From Chaetoceros tenuissimus (lineage: Eukaryota > Bacillariophyta > Thalassiosirophyceae > Chaetocerotales > Chaetocerotaceae): a DNA stretch of 64,000 nucleotides. This document shows, in pieces, positions 29,334 to 39,597 of this stretch. Each line of letters starts with the position of its first letter. Positions within the stretch are counted from its first letter, which is position 1. The position numbers were made by a program, and so were the translations under genes. Below the pieces are notes generated by a model, which had not been told where the DNA came from, did no database searches, and was given only the letters and a program-made list of their open reading frames with translations. The stretch is taken from positions 806,001-870,000 of the forward strand of contig BLLK01000062.1 of NCBI GenBank assembly GCA_021927905.1, read 5' to 3'.

Positions 29334-30798
29334 TTAAGGAATTTGATAGACATGCTCAACAACAGGTCCCTTCATCAAGATCTTTCCATCCTTCGCCTCA
29401 CTATCCTTTCTTCTCGACGCATTGTAACGTATTCTGCAATTATACAATCTTGCATTATCCTTGCTTCTTGTCATCTCCAAACTTCCGTCAATGCTAGTTG
29501 TTTCCCCATGAATGAGAGGAATGCTGGAAAGAGTATGGAATACCTGTTGTCCCCAATGCGTGTATCCAGCCTCTGGACCAGTTGTGAGATAAGCTGGGTT
29601 TGGAATCTTTGGTGCATTTGCCCCAACTTCATCAGTTCTAGATTTGAAGTCTGTATCAAACCACCCCGCAAATCCGCTGATAGTTTGAGCTGGTGCATCC
29701 TTTGAGCTTATCTCAAATGAGAATGTAGATCCTTCATCCCCAGACATGATACCTTTTGAATCTTCAAGTGTACAAGTAGCCATATCAAGGTATTTCACTG
29801 GAGCAGGCTCTGCCATTACAGAGTTTGCAGGCAATTCGGCCCATCTACTTGATAGAAGAAAGTATTCCTTCTGTTCACGTTCATAATCTTTGGTCAAAAT
29901 GTTCATATCCACCCCGTAAGTAGATTTCGTAGTTTCAGCAAATTGTGCCCATTCCCCCATTGCTGCGTTGTAATCCTGGTTTGAGATTTGACGTTCTTCT
30001 TCATCATTGATTGGTGCAATATACATGGTTGCATGAGATGGAAGCATAAGTCCAGTTTTTGGTTTCAAAAATTTGTCTCTTGCGCGAATAAGTGAATCAA
30101 GCATTGATTCTCTCAACAAAAAGTATCCCATCCATTCTGAGATAATAATATCTACAACCTGATTCTCACTAGATTCGTCATCTTCAGTTGTTAAACCATC
30201 CTCCTTGATTGGAAGTTCAACATCTTCTACTGCACCCTGAATGACAGTAACAATATCTGACAAGCCATTAGCTTCCATAACACTTCTAGCATGCTTTGCC
30301 ATGTCAGTATATTCAACTATATTGTAGAAAGATAGTGATGAGATTTTTGAAAATTTTTTGATTTAAGAATTCAATATGTTTAGAAAATAACTTACTGGCA
30401 TATACACGTTTTGCCCCAGCTTGAGCAGCCCATGCAGCAAGGATCCCACTTCCTGTACCAACATCCATGACAACTTTATCCTTAAAGACTTCAGAGTTTC
30501 CCATAATAGCCGCATGGTAAGCAGCCATACGGTTATGATCAGCAAGCATTTGCTTTTGATGGTACAATTGTGCATAAGAACAGAAATAGTTTGCGAAGTC
30601 AGTTGCCTTCGCCTTATCGGAGCTTCCAAAAGTAGGAATTTCTCCTTCCTCAGTTGCGTTTACGAAATCAGAATCAGCCATGTTTTTGAGATTAGTTGGT
30701 AGCCTATGAACACTCGCGAAAGATTGTTTTTGAATGTGTCTGACTGGAATGAAAGAATCAGCTCTAGCGAGAATCGATGCAATCAATATGAATCGCAT
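29334..30798 (-). CDS. Protein arginine methyltransferase, type I-like, with presequence-like N-terminus
   Basis: Exons 30396-30798 and 29334-30316 (minus) with a 79-bp intron give 461 aa. The SAM-binding motif I is VVMDVGTGSGILA, the post-I acidic residue is in YAIEYTDMA, the double-E loop is SEWMGYFLLRESM, and the THW loop is GYTHWGQQVF, all diagnostic of PRMTs. The enzyme transfers methyl groups from SAM to arginine in histones and RNA-binding proteins. Residues 1-17 are hydrophobic (MRFILIASILARADSF) and the motif ADS-FIPVR resembles a plastid or ER signal. PRMTs are normally cytosolic or nuclear, so the start may instead be the in-frame ATG of MADSDF, 39 codons later. The subfamily (PRMT1, 4 or 10) is not resolved. 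Confidence 0.92.
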
Positions 30799-31251
30799 AA
30801 GAAATTTGTGAGGGATGAAGGTTTACCTTTTGACATGAAACAAAGATACGAAAACTATTGGCTGGCCCTGGTGCTTCCTATAACCGTATCGGTTTGAAAA
30901 GGATTTTGATGTTTTATTTTCTAGATAGCTACGTATCACAAACTCTTGGATAGCCAAGAAATTGTACACGTCATCATTGCGTACATTTTCAAGTAGGTCT
31001 TCAGGTTTGTCAAAAATATTAGAATCACGTTGAAAAAATCACATCAGAAGTATGTATTTTGAAACAAAGCAAAATGCCTAAGTGAGTGACGATGATGTGT
31101 GTGCGTAACAACAACAAAACAACAAGATTTCGCTTCTTTTTTCACAAGCAACAACGAAGTGATAGATGATAACCTTTCCCATCACTTACCTATTGCTTTC
31201 TCGTTTACCTTTTCAAAATAGCATCACGCTCATCCCTTATCAAGATAGAAT
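30799..31251. promoter_or_regulatory. Divergent promoter region, PRMT / theta-CA
   Basis: 453 bp between two start codons. A GATGATGTGTGTGCG tract lies at about 31090. In diatoms theta-CA genes respond to CO2, but I cannot point to a CRE-type element here with confidence. Confidence 0.35.
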
Positions 31252-32310
31252 ATGAAGACCGGATCATTCGCTGCTGCTTTGAGCCTTCTAGTTGGTGCTA
31301 ATGCTTTCGTAGCTCCTGAGGTTAACACCAGGAGCTCTGCATTATTTGCATCAGTTCCAGAGAGTGACAATCTTATGACTCCAAGAGATGCACGTATCAA
31401 CGTACCACTTTCTACATTAGCTGCATCTACACTCGTGGCAAATTCTTCTCCTGCTGATGCACTTGTCGCTTCTCCAGACTTTGACACATCAGTTAGAACT
31501 TTCTTTCCAGGAGCAGTGCCAAACTCTGTTGTAAATCTTCGTGTATCCAAAAAGCTTTCTGGGCGTGATTATCGCCCATACAATACTATCATGGGATCTT
31601 CTCTTTGTTCTGATGAGATTGACTCCACTGCACTTTCCCTCAAACAGCAACTCCAAAGAACTTTGTGTCTCAAGAATGATGGAGGTGTGTTTGAACTCGG
31701 AGGACTTGCTGGAGTACCATTTGTAGGAAAGTCTGGATTTGGGGCTTTCCTTTCCCATGTTCCAGTTAACGGGAAGGTTGTTATTCTTTACGGACCGCAT
31801 GTTGGTATTTCCAACGAGGGAGTTGTAGGAAAGGTAGAGAGAGTTGGAGTTCCAAACCCATCTACTTCTTGCGGAGCAGCTGTTGGAGCTTATAAAGCTA
31901 TCAAAGCAGGAGGAAGAGGACCAAATGATGCGTTTGATTATCAAGAGGAATTTATTATTGATGAGCTTACTCCAAAGCTTCAGGATCTTTTGCAACAGCA
32001 AAAGAATAGCGGTGCTGTAAATGGATTTGTAAACCAAAACACTGCGATCGCATCTGTCACATGTAATATGTTCGATATTGTCAATGATGTAATGGAGGGA
32101 CAATTAGAGGCAGCTTATAGCAAGCCTGGCTTCTGGGACAAGGTCAGTGAAATCACCCTTCTTGGAGGAATTGTAGTAAACCGTGGTCATGGACAGGGTC
32201 TTGTTGGAGGAGATGATTACTTCCAACCTCTTCAATTTAAGGCTATCAACAAATTCGGCGAGGTTGATATGTGGGATCAAGTATTTGGTGACTTAAAGAG
32301 AACTGCTTAA
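31252..32310 (+). CDS. Theta carbonic anhydrase (LCIB-like), plastid, probably thylakoid lumen
   Basis: Single-exon 352-aa protein. The signal peptide ends ANAFVAP, the plastid motif. A second hydrophobic segment (PLSTLAASTLVANSSPADAL) looks like a thylakoid-transfer signal. The mature domain has the LCIB/theta-CA zinc site: Cys119 in SSLCSDEID, His183 in YGPHVGIS and Cys207 in STSCGAAVGAY, plus the conserved ELGGLAGVPFVGKSGFGAFL. These enzymes interconvert CO2 and bicarbonate in the plastid CO2-concentrating mechanism. In Phaeodactylum a theta-CA lies in the lumen of the pyrenoid-crossing thylakoid and supplies CO2 to Rubisco. The lumen signal here suggests the same place. All three ligands are present, so an active enzyme is expected. 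Confidence 0.93.
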   Translation: MKTGSFAAALSLLVGANAFVAPEVNTRSSALFASVPESDNLMTPRDARINVPLSTLAASTLVANSSPADALVASPDFDTSVRTFFPGAVPNSVVNLRVSKKLSGRDYRPYNTIMGSSLCSDEIDSTALSLKQQLQRTLCLKNDGGVFELGGLAGVPFVGKSGFGAFLSHVPVNGKVVILYGPHVGISNEGVVGKVERVGVPNPSTSCGAAVGAYKAIKAGGRGPNDAFDYQEEFIIDELTPKLQDLLQQQKNSGAVNGFVNQNTAIASVTCNMFDIVNDVMEGQLEAAYSKPGFWDKVSEITLLGGIVVNRGHGQGLVGGDDYFQPLQFKAINKFGEVDMWDQVFGDLKRTA

Positions 32311-33685
32311 ATAGGTAAAAATGCGAAAATGTCAGGCTTGAACACTATTTCAAGATTGCTAATTGTATACCAAAACTATCATCGCAATATAGTTATGAAA
32401 TAGTTTGATTTCATTATTATTAGGCTAATATTAGCTAAAACTAAATTTCTTTCATGAATTAAGTGAATGTGCTATTAGATGTAACATTAATGATTCTTTG
32501 GATGCATCTCTTCTGTTCAAGATGCATGTCTTTCGAGAAACAAAGGCGTTCAAATCCAAAGCAAAGAGCAATATTTAATCTTTACTAGAGTAATAACAAG
32601 AGCGATTTTCTATAAACTTTGATGAACTATGAAGGTAGGTTTTCAATAAGTACATCCCTCTGACCATGGTCTTTTATTGATTATGTCTATGAAAAATAGT
32701 AGAATATAAAGATGATTTTCGCAAAGATATTTCATTTATTCATTGAAATTAAAATGAAAGAATTGCATGAAAAGATGCTTCAATCCTTGTGTAGTTACAG
32801 AAGTACATGATGATGTTATTATTTTTTGGTATTTTCCATCATTTATTTCAAATTCAATGGAATTGGCTCACTTCCCTCAATTATACTTTCCTCCAAAAAA
32901 AAAGTCCAGGTCGGAGGTCATTGTAGGGATGAGGTTGATTGTAAATTGTAAGTATTCTAGTATTTTCAAATACAAACACTTATCATTATGTAGGGCTATG
33001 CGGACCACATACATTCAAAAGATATGTTTCAAAGAAGTAGAATCAACATGTGATACTTAGTCAGAAGGAAATTCGTCGTCTTTCATTATTTCAAAATATA
33101 CACTGAATGTCTTCATAAAGCCGGAAAGGAACGGAGGTTGGTTTTGTTACCGCACTTTACATTCATTTTATGACGTGGTCTTGCTTTTGACCAAAAGATC
33201 TGGAGCTAAATATCTATAGTCATTAGTGTCTAGAAGTGTCAAGAACCCGATGGTACTCAAGCAATTGTACAGACTTCCAAAGCATATGTCAGTACTAAAC
33301 TATACGTACGAAAACTCCGGTAAAGATTGTAATGTAATTAAATTTTTAATAATGATTATTCTTTACTTTTAACATATATGAGAATTACCCTTATTTTTAT
33401 ATAAATATGCCATTTATTCATTCCATTTCTTGTTTTTTTGCTTTTCAATACTACATAGAAAGCCTTGCAACTTTTTTCGGATTTTGAGCTCCTCTAGGCC
33501 TTTTTTGTGTGAACGTCTCAGAGGTTTTCAGAGAACTTTGCTCCCAAGTTAGAAAATGCCGGAACTCATGAAGTTCAAAACTTTCTTTCCAAGCACTACC
33601 AGTAGAAAGAATTTTGTACCTTCTTTGTGGCCAGGAGAGTGATCATAATTTTCACTAAAGTTACAAAAATCTCTCTCCTAGAACT
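32311..33685. other. Intergenic, 1.4 kb, upstream of nitrate reductase
   Basis: One of the two longest gene-free stretches. AT-rich, with only chance reading frames (for example 32767-33060, which has no protein-like character). It must hold the promoter of nitrate reductase, a nitrate- and ammonium-responsive gene in diatoms, but no specific element is recognisable. Confidence 0.5.
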
Positions 33686-36295
33686 ATGTCTACATCAGAG
33701 TGTGAGAAGCTATACGGGCCTTATCCAAAGGCAATTCCAGTTCCTATGGTGAACAAAAATGGTGATACACCTTCCGACGACGTTGTGAACAAAGCGAAGA
33801 CCCTTTGGGATATGCAATCAACACCTGATCATAGAGATGTAGGGACTCCAGATGAATGGGTTCCTCGTGATGGACGCCTTGTACGTCTTACTGGTCGTCA
33901 CCCTTTCAATGTTGAACCACCTCTCAGTGTCCACCACGAACACAAATTTATCACTCCTTCCTCTCTTCACTATGTTAGAAATCACGGTGCCTGCCCTAAG
34001 CTCAGTTGGAACGACCACAAAATTAAGATTGGAGGATCTCTTGTACCAAAGCCATTGGAGATGTCTATGGACCAAATTGCAGCTATGCCACCACGTGAGC
34101 TTCCTGTCACCCTAGTTTGTGCTGGTAACAGACGCAAAGAACAAAACATGATCCGTCAGACCATTGGTTTCAACTGGGGACCTTCTGGTGTTTCTACCAA
34201 TGTGTGGAAAGGAACCCTTCTTCGTGATTTGCTTTTGAAGGCAGGAGTTTCTGACAAAAACATGGGAGGAAAGCATGTTGAATTTATTGGAGTAGAAGAT
34301 CTTCCGAATAAAGTGGGTCCTGGACCTTTCAAGGATGAGCCATGGGGAAAGCTTGTTAAATATGGAACTTCTATCCCTCTAGGAAGAGCAATGAACCCTG
34401 CATTTGATGTCCTCATTGCTTACGAACAAAATGGAGAGCCTCTTCAGCCGGATCATGGATATCCTGTTCGTCTTATCATTCCAGGATACATTGGAGGTCG
34501 TATGATCAAGTGGCTTGCAGCTATCAATGTTATTGAACATGAAACAAAGAATCACTACCATTATCACGATAATCGTATCCTGCCTCCACACATCACCGCA
34601 GAAGAATCTCTCAAGGGAGGATGGTGGTACAAGCCAGAATATATCTTCAACGAGCTCAACATCAACTCTGCCATCAGTGCTCCTGATCACAACGAGACTC
34701 TTTCCATTGCTAAGAATATTGACAAAGAGTACGAATTAACTGGGTATTCTTATACTGGAGGTGGACGTGCTGTCACTCGAGTTGAGGTATCGACCGATGG
34801 TGGCGTACACTGGGAGCTTGCTGAGATCGAACGTAAGGAGAAGCCAAATGACTACGGCATGTACTGGTGCTGGATTTGGTGGACCTTCAAGCTTAAGGTT
34901 GCTGATCTTGTCGGTTGCAAGGAAATTATGTGCCGTGCGTGGGATGAGTCAAACAACTGCCAGCCAATGAACCCAACTTGGAATCTAATGGGAATGGGAA
35001 ATAACCAGGTATTCCGTGTGAAGGTACACATGGACAAGACAGCCTCTGGAGAGCATGTTTTCAGATTTGAACATCCTACTCAGCCAGGACAACAGACAGG
35101 AGGATGGATGACCAAGCTTGCTGAGAAGCCTGATTCTGCTGGATTTGGTCGTCTCCTCGAGGTTCAAGGTGAAGTGAAGGAAGAAGCTCCGCCTGCGAAG
35201 GATCCTGTCGGGAAGAAGAAGCTCTTCACCATGGAAGAAATTGAGAAGCACAACAAGGAAGACGATGTTTGGATTATTGTAAACGATAAGGTTTACGACT
35301 GTACTGAGTATCTTGAGTTGCATCCTGGTGGAGCTGATTCCATTCTTATCAATGCAGGAGCTGATAGTACCGAAGACTTCCAAGCTATCCATTCTTCCAA
35401 AGCGACAAAGATGCTAGAGAAGTTTTACATAGGTGATCTTGACAAGAAGTCTGTGAAGGTCGTAGACGAAAGCGAAGTCAAGGATGATGTATGCGAAAAG
35501 ACTGGTAGACCGATTGCTCTCAACCCAAAGAAGAAGAAACCTTTCAAACTTCAGGCTAAGACTGTCCTATCTCATGATTCTTTCATGCTCGACTTTGCTC
35601 TGCCATCACCAGACCATGTATTGGGATTGCCAACTGGAAAGCACATGTTCCTTTCGAATGAAATTGATGGAGAGACCGTAATGAGGAGGTATACCCCTAT
35701 CTCTTCCAACTACGACGTTGGTCAAGTGAAGTTTGTCATCAAGGCTTACAGACCCTGTGAGAGATTCCCTAATGGTGGAAAGTTTTCTCAACATCTTGAC
35801 AACCTCAAGATTGGCGAGACTGTAGACTTCCGCGGACCAGTAGGAGAATTTGACTACATTGCGAATGGAAAATACTTCATTGATGGAGAAGAGCACTTCT
35901 CTACCAAGTTCAACATGATTGCTGGAGGAACTGGAATTACGCCTGTAATGCAAATTGCTGCAGAGATCCTCCGTCATCCTGAAGACAAGACCCAAATTTC
36001 CCTCGTTTTTGCATGTCGCGAAGAAAATGATCTTCTAATGAGATCAACACTTGATCAATGGGCAAAGGTCTTCCCTGACAAGTTCAAGGTTCACTACATC
36101 CTTTCCGATAGCTGGCCAGAGAACTGGAAGTACTCTACCGGTTTTGTTGACAAGGCGCTTTTTGAAAAGGTATTATATCCAGCTGCAGATGATGTACACA
36201 ACCTCATGTGCGGTCCTCCAATTATGCTTGATAGAGGTTGCACACCTAACCTTGTTGCTTTACAGCACAAGAAAGATAGAATTTTTGCGTTTTAG
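33686..36295 (+). CDS. Assimilatory NAD(P)H nitrate reductase
   Basis: Single-exon 869-aa protein with the full eukaryotic architecture. The molybdopterin domain binds Mo through Cys145 in LVCAGNRRKEQ. The Mo-dimerisation domain follows (ITGYSYTGGGRAVTRVEVS-like). The cytochrome b5 domain binds heme through His546 in LHPGG and a second His near 569. The FAD domain has MRRYTPISS, and the NAD(P)H domain has NMIAGGTGITPVMQI and NLMCGPPIM. It reduces nitrate to nitrite in the cytosol; there is no presequence. Family length is about 850-920 aa, so this is complete. Codon choice looks more uniform than in the neighbours, as expected of a highly expressed gene. Confidence 0.97.
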   Translation: MSTSECEKLYGPYPKAIPVPMVNKNGDTPSDDVVNKAKTLWDMQSTPDHRDVGTPDEWVPRDGRLVRLTGRHPFNVEPPLSVHHEHKFITPSSLHYVRNHGACPKLSWNDHKIKIGGSLVPKPLEMSMDQIAAMPPRELPVTLVCAGNRRKEQNMIRQTIGFNWGPSGVSTNVWKGTLLRDLLLKAGVSDKNMGGKHVEFIGVEDLPNKVGPGPFKDEPWGKLVKYGTSIPLGRAMNPAFDVLIAYEQNGEPLQPDHGYPVRLIIPGYIGGRMIKWLAAINVIEHETKNHYHYHDNRILPPHITAEESLKGGWWYKPEYIFNELNINSAISAPDHNETLSIAKNIDKEYELTGYSYTGGGRAVTRVEVSTDGGVHWELAEIERKEKPNDYGMYWCWIWWTFKLKVADLVGCKEIMCRAWDESNNCQPMNPTWNLMGMGNNQVFRVKVHMDKTASGEHVFRFEHPTQPGQQTGGWMTKLAEKPDSAGFGRLLEVQGEVKEEAPPAKDPVGKKKLFTMEEIEKHNKEDDVWIIVNDKVYDCTEYLELHPGGADSILINAGADSTEDFQAIHSSKATKMLEKFYIGDLDKKSVKVVDESEVKDDVCEKTGRPIALNPKKKKPFKLQAKTVLSHDSFMLDFALPSPDHVLGLPTGKHMFLSNEIDGETVMRRYTPISSNYDVGQVKFVIKAYRPCERFPNGGKFSQHLDNLKIGETVDFRGPVGEFDYIANGKYFIDGEEHFSTKFNMIAGGTGITPVMQIAAEILRHPEDKTQISLVFACREENDLLMRSTLDQWAKVFPDKFKVHYILSDSWPENWKYSTGFVDKALFEKVLYPAADDVHNLMCGPPIMLDRGCTPNLVALQHKKDRIFAF

Positions 36296-36594
36296 GTTGA
36301 TTTCATGTCGTGTACAAAGAAGAGCTGAGCTAACTATGTATGGGTCTTAAATTACGTATGTGTTCAATAGTAAGCTATAATTTTATATTAAAAATAACAC
36401 ATAGTAATAGAAATAAAGTATCACACTACTTTCCTCCTTAAAATTTGAAATTTGCGGTTTTTCTTGGGAATACTAACAGCATTCTCATGAAAACATGCTA
36501 ATGTAGAGACGATTAATGAGATGGATTAAATTTAATAATTTAGTACAGATTGATTAATGGTCTCTGTGTTGATACAATGCATCTATTTTACTTT

Positions 36595-37413
36595 CTAATA
36601 TCTTTCACTCATTCTTTTCGCAACATTTCTCATGTTGTTATATACTTTGCCTGGTGGAGCCCCGAGAATCAAGTCACAAAGCGCATTTCTTGCAATTCTA
36701 ATATTGGCATAACTTCCAAGCATATGTATTCTAGTATCTGCCACAACAATTCTACAACGAGTTGCATTCTCAATTGCAAATCTGGTCTTTCCATCTTGAC
36801 CAGCTACACGTCCAACCGCACGACTCAAGTGATCTCCCTTCAGCAATTTCACATCAGTAACTTGAAAAGACTCAATATAAAGATCATCAAGACGAAGCAA
36901 TGCAACCGCATCCTGTACTTCAAATCCAAGCATGTATGCAGAACAAAAATCTGCTCCTTTTTGAAGTGCGCCGGTGTCAATGGTATGTGGAGATGTTTTC
37001 ATCTCAATCGACCTAGTTTTCGTGTTAAATCGTACCTTTTTGCAAAGAAAAATCAGTTGCTTGTCAAATGAATAAAATATTTCTCCTGTCGAATGAATTC
37101 TTACCTGAAGCTTCAAAAATTGAACCAAAGGCATCAAAATTTGTTCCCAGTCGTTTCTTAAAGGAGTGTAACGATGTTTTGGGCATCTGACTCTTCTATA
37201 CTCAACTTTACCTCCGCGGTCTGCCATAGCATTTAACTGTGGAAAAGTTGGCTGCTCAACTGACTCGTCGTTCATTTCATCATCGCTTGCTTCTTCAGCT
37301 GCAGCTTTCGCAAGTGAAGATGATTGAAGAATACGACTTTGTACCACATTAGGGTCAATAGTGGTTGCCGCATTAGTCATTGGGATCTCGTGATTTTCCA
37401 TTTCCATATCCAT
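36595..37413 (-). CDS. PNO1: PNO1/DIM2, KH-domain 40S assembly factor
   Basis: Exons 37105-37413 and 36595-37035 (minus) around a 69-bp GTAAGA...AAG intron give 249 aa. Splicing restores LKLQVRFNTKTRSIEMKT, matching the family. The intron is a multiple of three with no stop, so a retained form would add 23 residues. The acidic N-terminus is followed by RNDWEQILMPLVQFLKLQ and DTGALQKGADFCSAYMLGFE, then the KH core LLKGDHLSRAVGRVAGQDGK and ATRCRIVVADTRIHMLGSYA. PNO1 binds pre-18S rRNA near its 3' end and keeps the Nob1 cleavage site closed in the nucleolus and cytoplasm. Confidence 0.95.
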   Translation of the reverse strand: MDMEMENHEIPMTNAATTIDPNVVQSRILQSSSLAKAAAEEASDDEMNDESVEQPTFPQLNAMADRGGKVEYRRVRCPKHRYTPLRNDWEQILMPLVQFLKLQVRIHSTGEIFYSFDKQLIFLCKKVRFNTKTRSIEMKTSPHTIDTGALQKGADFCSAYMLGFEVQDAVALLRLDDLYIESFQVTDVKLLKGDHLSRAVGRVAGQDGKTRFAIENATRCRIVVADTRIHMLGSYANIRIARNALCDLILGAPPGKVYNNMRNVAKRMSERY

Positions 37414-37910
37414 CTTCTATAACCTTTGTTTTCACCGATCTAGTTTGATATTTCCTCTAAGTTTTGACTCGAAAATGTATTTACAATCATGTAATTCTGT
37501 GAAAAGAGAAAAGGTTTTGGACTCGGAAAAGTGAAGCATCCTTTTCGAAAAAATGATTCCGGCAAAAATGGTTGGCTGCGCAAGCATTTCAAGACGTGTG
37601 GTAACCCCAAACGTACACGGTTTGAAGCAAGGTACGGGATAACTAGCTAGGTGTTCTCATGACTGCTCCTCTTCTTCTGCTGCTCATTGCCATTCAAAAT
37701 CAAGCAACTTCTCTGGAAAAGATACTGATCGCAGCACACAAAACATACCTTCTGGTCTTCATAGAGCCTGTCAACAAATCAATAAAAAATCTTCCGTGTG
37801 ATAATTGTTACCTTCTATCTCGAATTGTCGAGTGAAAAAAAATTACAGGGTATATTGGGAAATATTGACACATTATATGTTGACATAAAAACAAATTCAT
37901 AACATCAAGA
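37414..37910. promoter_or_regulatory. Divergent promoter region, PNO1 / ATCase
   Basis: 497 bp between two start codons. No element that I can name. Confidence 0.35.
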
Positions 37911-38999
37911 ATGAATCCTTTTTCGCCTAGCAAGGGACCTGCGTCCAAACTTATTGATGGCTTGACATCAGACCCAGCATCATGGATGGGCCAATCACTT
38001 ATATCTGTTACTCAGCTTACCACACCTGGTCTAGAATTGCTAGTTCAAACAGCAGCAGAGATGCGAACATTGGTAAAAAATCATGGGGGAGATGATCGTC
38101 TCAAACACAAAATTCTCGCAACTATTTTCTACGAAGCATCTACACGTACTTCCTGTTCTTTCCAAACTGCAATGCTGCGTCTTGGTGGACAAGTCATGCA
38201 TGTAGACGCAAGTGCTGGTGGAAATACTTCCTCAAAGAAAGGCGAGACAGTTAGCGACACGGTGAAATGTCTACAGTGTTATACTGATGTGACAGTCATG
38301 AGGCATCCTACTCAGGGAACAGTTGTTGATACTGCACTAGATAGTATCATTACAAAACCAGTCATCAATGCAGGTGATGGAGTTGGGGAGCATCCTACAC
38401 AAGCGCTATTGGATTTGTTCACCATTATTGACGAAATAGGCATATTACAAGATGACAACGTCCTCAACAATGAACCTTCCATTGAACCATTAATTGTCGT
38501 GCTTCTTGGGGACTTGAAACATGGTAGAACTGTGCACTCTCTTGCCAAGCTATTAGCTAGAGCACAACGTGAGTTCTTCAAGAGACCACTCGTATTAAGG
38601 TATTGTTCACCTGAGGTGTTAAAAATGCCTAGTTATATCCAGGAATATATTGATGAAGTATCAACTATAGCCGGAAGTGATATTACTCAAGAGGTGTACA
38701 CAAACGTTTATGACGCAATGAAGAATTCAGATGTTTTATACCAAACAAGAGTTCAAAAAGAAAGATTCAATAGTCCAGTTGAATATGCCAATGTTAAGGG
38801 TGCGTACATTATCGACACGCAACTTATGGAGGATGCGCCAAGAAAGATGATTGTTATGCATCCATTACCAAGAGTAGATGAAATCGATACAGATGTTGAC
38901 AAAGATCCCAGAGCAGCATATTTTCGTCAAATGGAAAATGGGCTCTATGTGAGAATGGCAATTTTGGCTCTTGTTCTTGGAAAGGGCGTAGCGAATTAG
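37911..38999 (+). CDS. Aspartate carbamoyltransferase, monofunctional
   Basis: Single-exon 362-aa protein. The carbamoyl-phosphate site is FYEASTRTSCSFQTAMLRLG, followed by SSKKGETVSDTV, VMRHPTQG and GDGVGEHPTQALLDLFTI; the aspartate-domain motif is MVMHPLPRVDEI-like (MIVMHPLPRVDEID). It catalyses the committed step of de novo pyrimidine synthesis, making carbamoyl aspartate. The gene is not fused to CPS or DHOase as in animal CAD. The N-terminus (MNPFSPSKG) shows no signal peptide, so a cytosolic location is likely unless an upstream exon exists. Confidence 0.95.
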   Translation: MNPFSPSKGPASKLIDGLTSDPASWMGQSLISVTQLTTPGLELLVQTAAEMRTLVKNHGGDDRLKHKILATIFYEASTRTSCSFQTAMLRLGGQVMHVDASAGGNTSSKKGETVSDTVKCLQCYTDVTVMRHPTQGTVVDTALDSIITKPVINAGDGVGEHPTQALLDLFTIIDEIGILQDDNVLNNEPSIEPLIVVLLGDLKHGRTVHSLAKLLARAQREFFKRPLVLRYCSPEVLKMPSYIQEYIDEVSTIAGSDITQEVYTNVYDAMKNSDVLYQTRVQKERFNSPVEYANVKGAYIIDTQLMEDAPRKMIVMHPLPRVDEIDTDVDKDPRAAYFRQMENGLYVRMAILALVLGKGVAN

Positions 39000-39597
39000 A
39001 GAGTATTGGAAAATCACTCAGAATACTGCAAGTTAGAGGCAAATTCTAGTGGTCGGTTGTTGAAAATTGCGTTGAACTGGATATATCGAAAAAAAAAATG
39101 AAGTCATGTTTGAATGACTCCAAGAATACTAATAGTAAAATCTACTCGTATCTATTTCATTTAAATGCATCTATCATCCTGGTATCAAAACTGATCACAG
39201 TGATATCCTCCAATTTTTTAAATCAATCCCAGAGTTCATGCAATAGGAGATGGATTCGTCGCTGTTCTTTTTATGCATCCATGGTAAAGATCAGAGATTC
39301 ATGAGCATACCGTGATCATGGCATATTTAAAGTAAACCCATGTATTTTACTGAATAAACCTTTATCAACCTTGCTGAAAAATGGTACGACGTTGAAAGAG
39401 TAGTACGTACATTCGAGTACGTACGTAACAATGGAAAAGATCTCTCAGCCTCAGCTCTCAGCATTCGCATCATCTTACCATCTTACCTATCTCGCACCAA
39501 AAAAAAGAAAAGGCATCTTCTAGTCTATTATCTATTTAGATAGTTGGAACTGTGTCAGTCAACGCATACAGTGCCTAAAATCCACACTGTGAAAAGG
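39000..39597. other. Intergenic with two GTACGTAC palindromes
   Basis: 598 bp between the ATCase stop and the USP39 start. GTACGTAC lies at 39403-39410 and 39417-39424, close together and about 175 bp upstream of the ATG, in the likely USP39 promoter. Confidence 0.45.

Noticed and set aside
32767-33060. A 97-codon frame upstream of nitrate reductase
   Set aside because: Random-looking composition and no sign of splicing to other exons.
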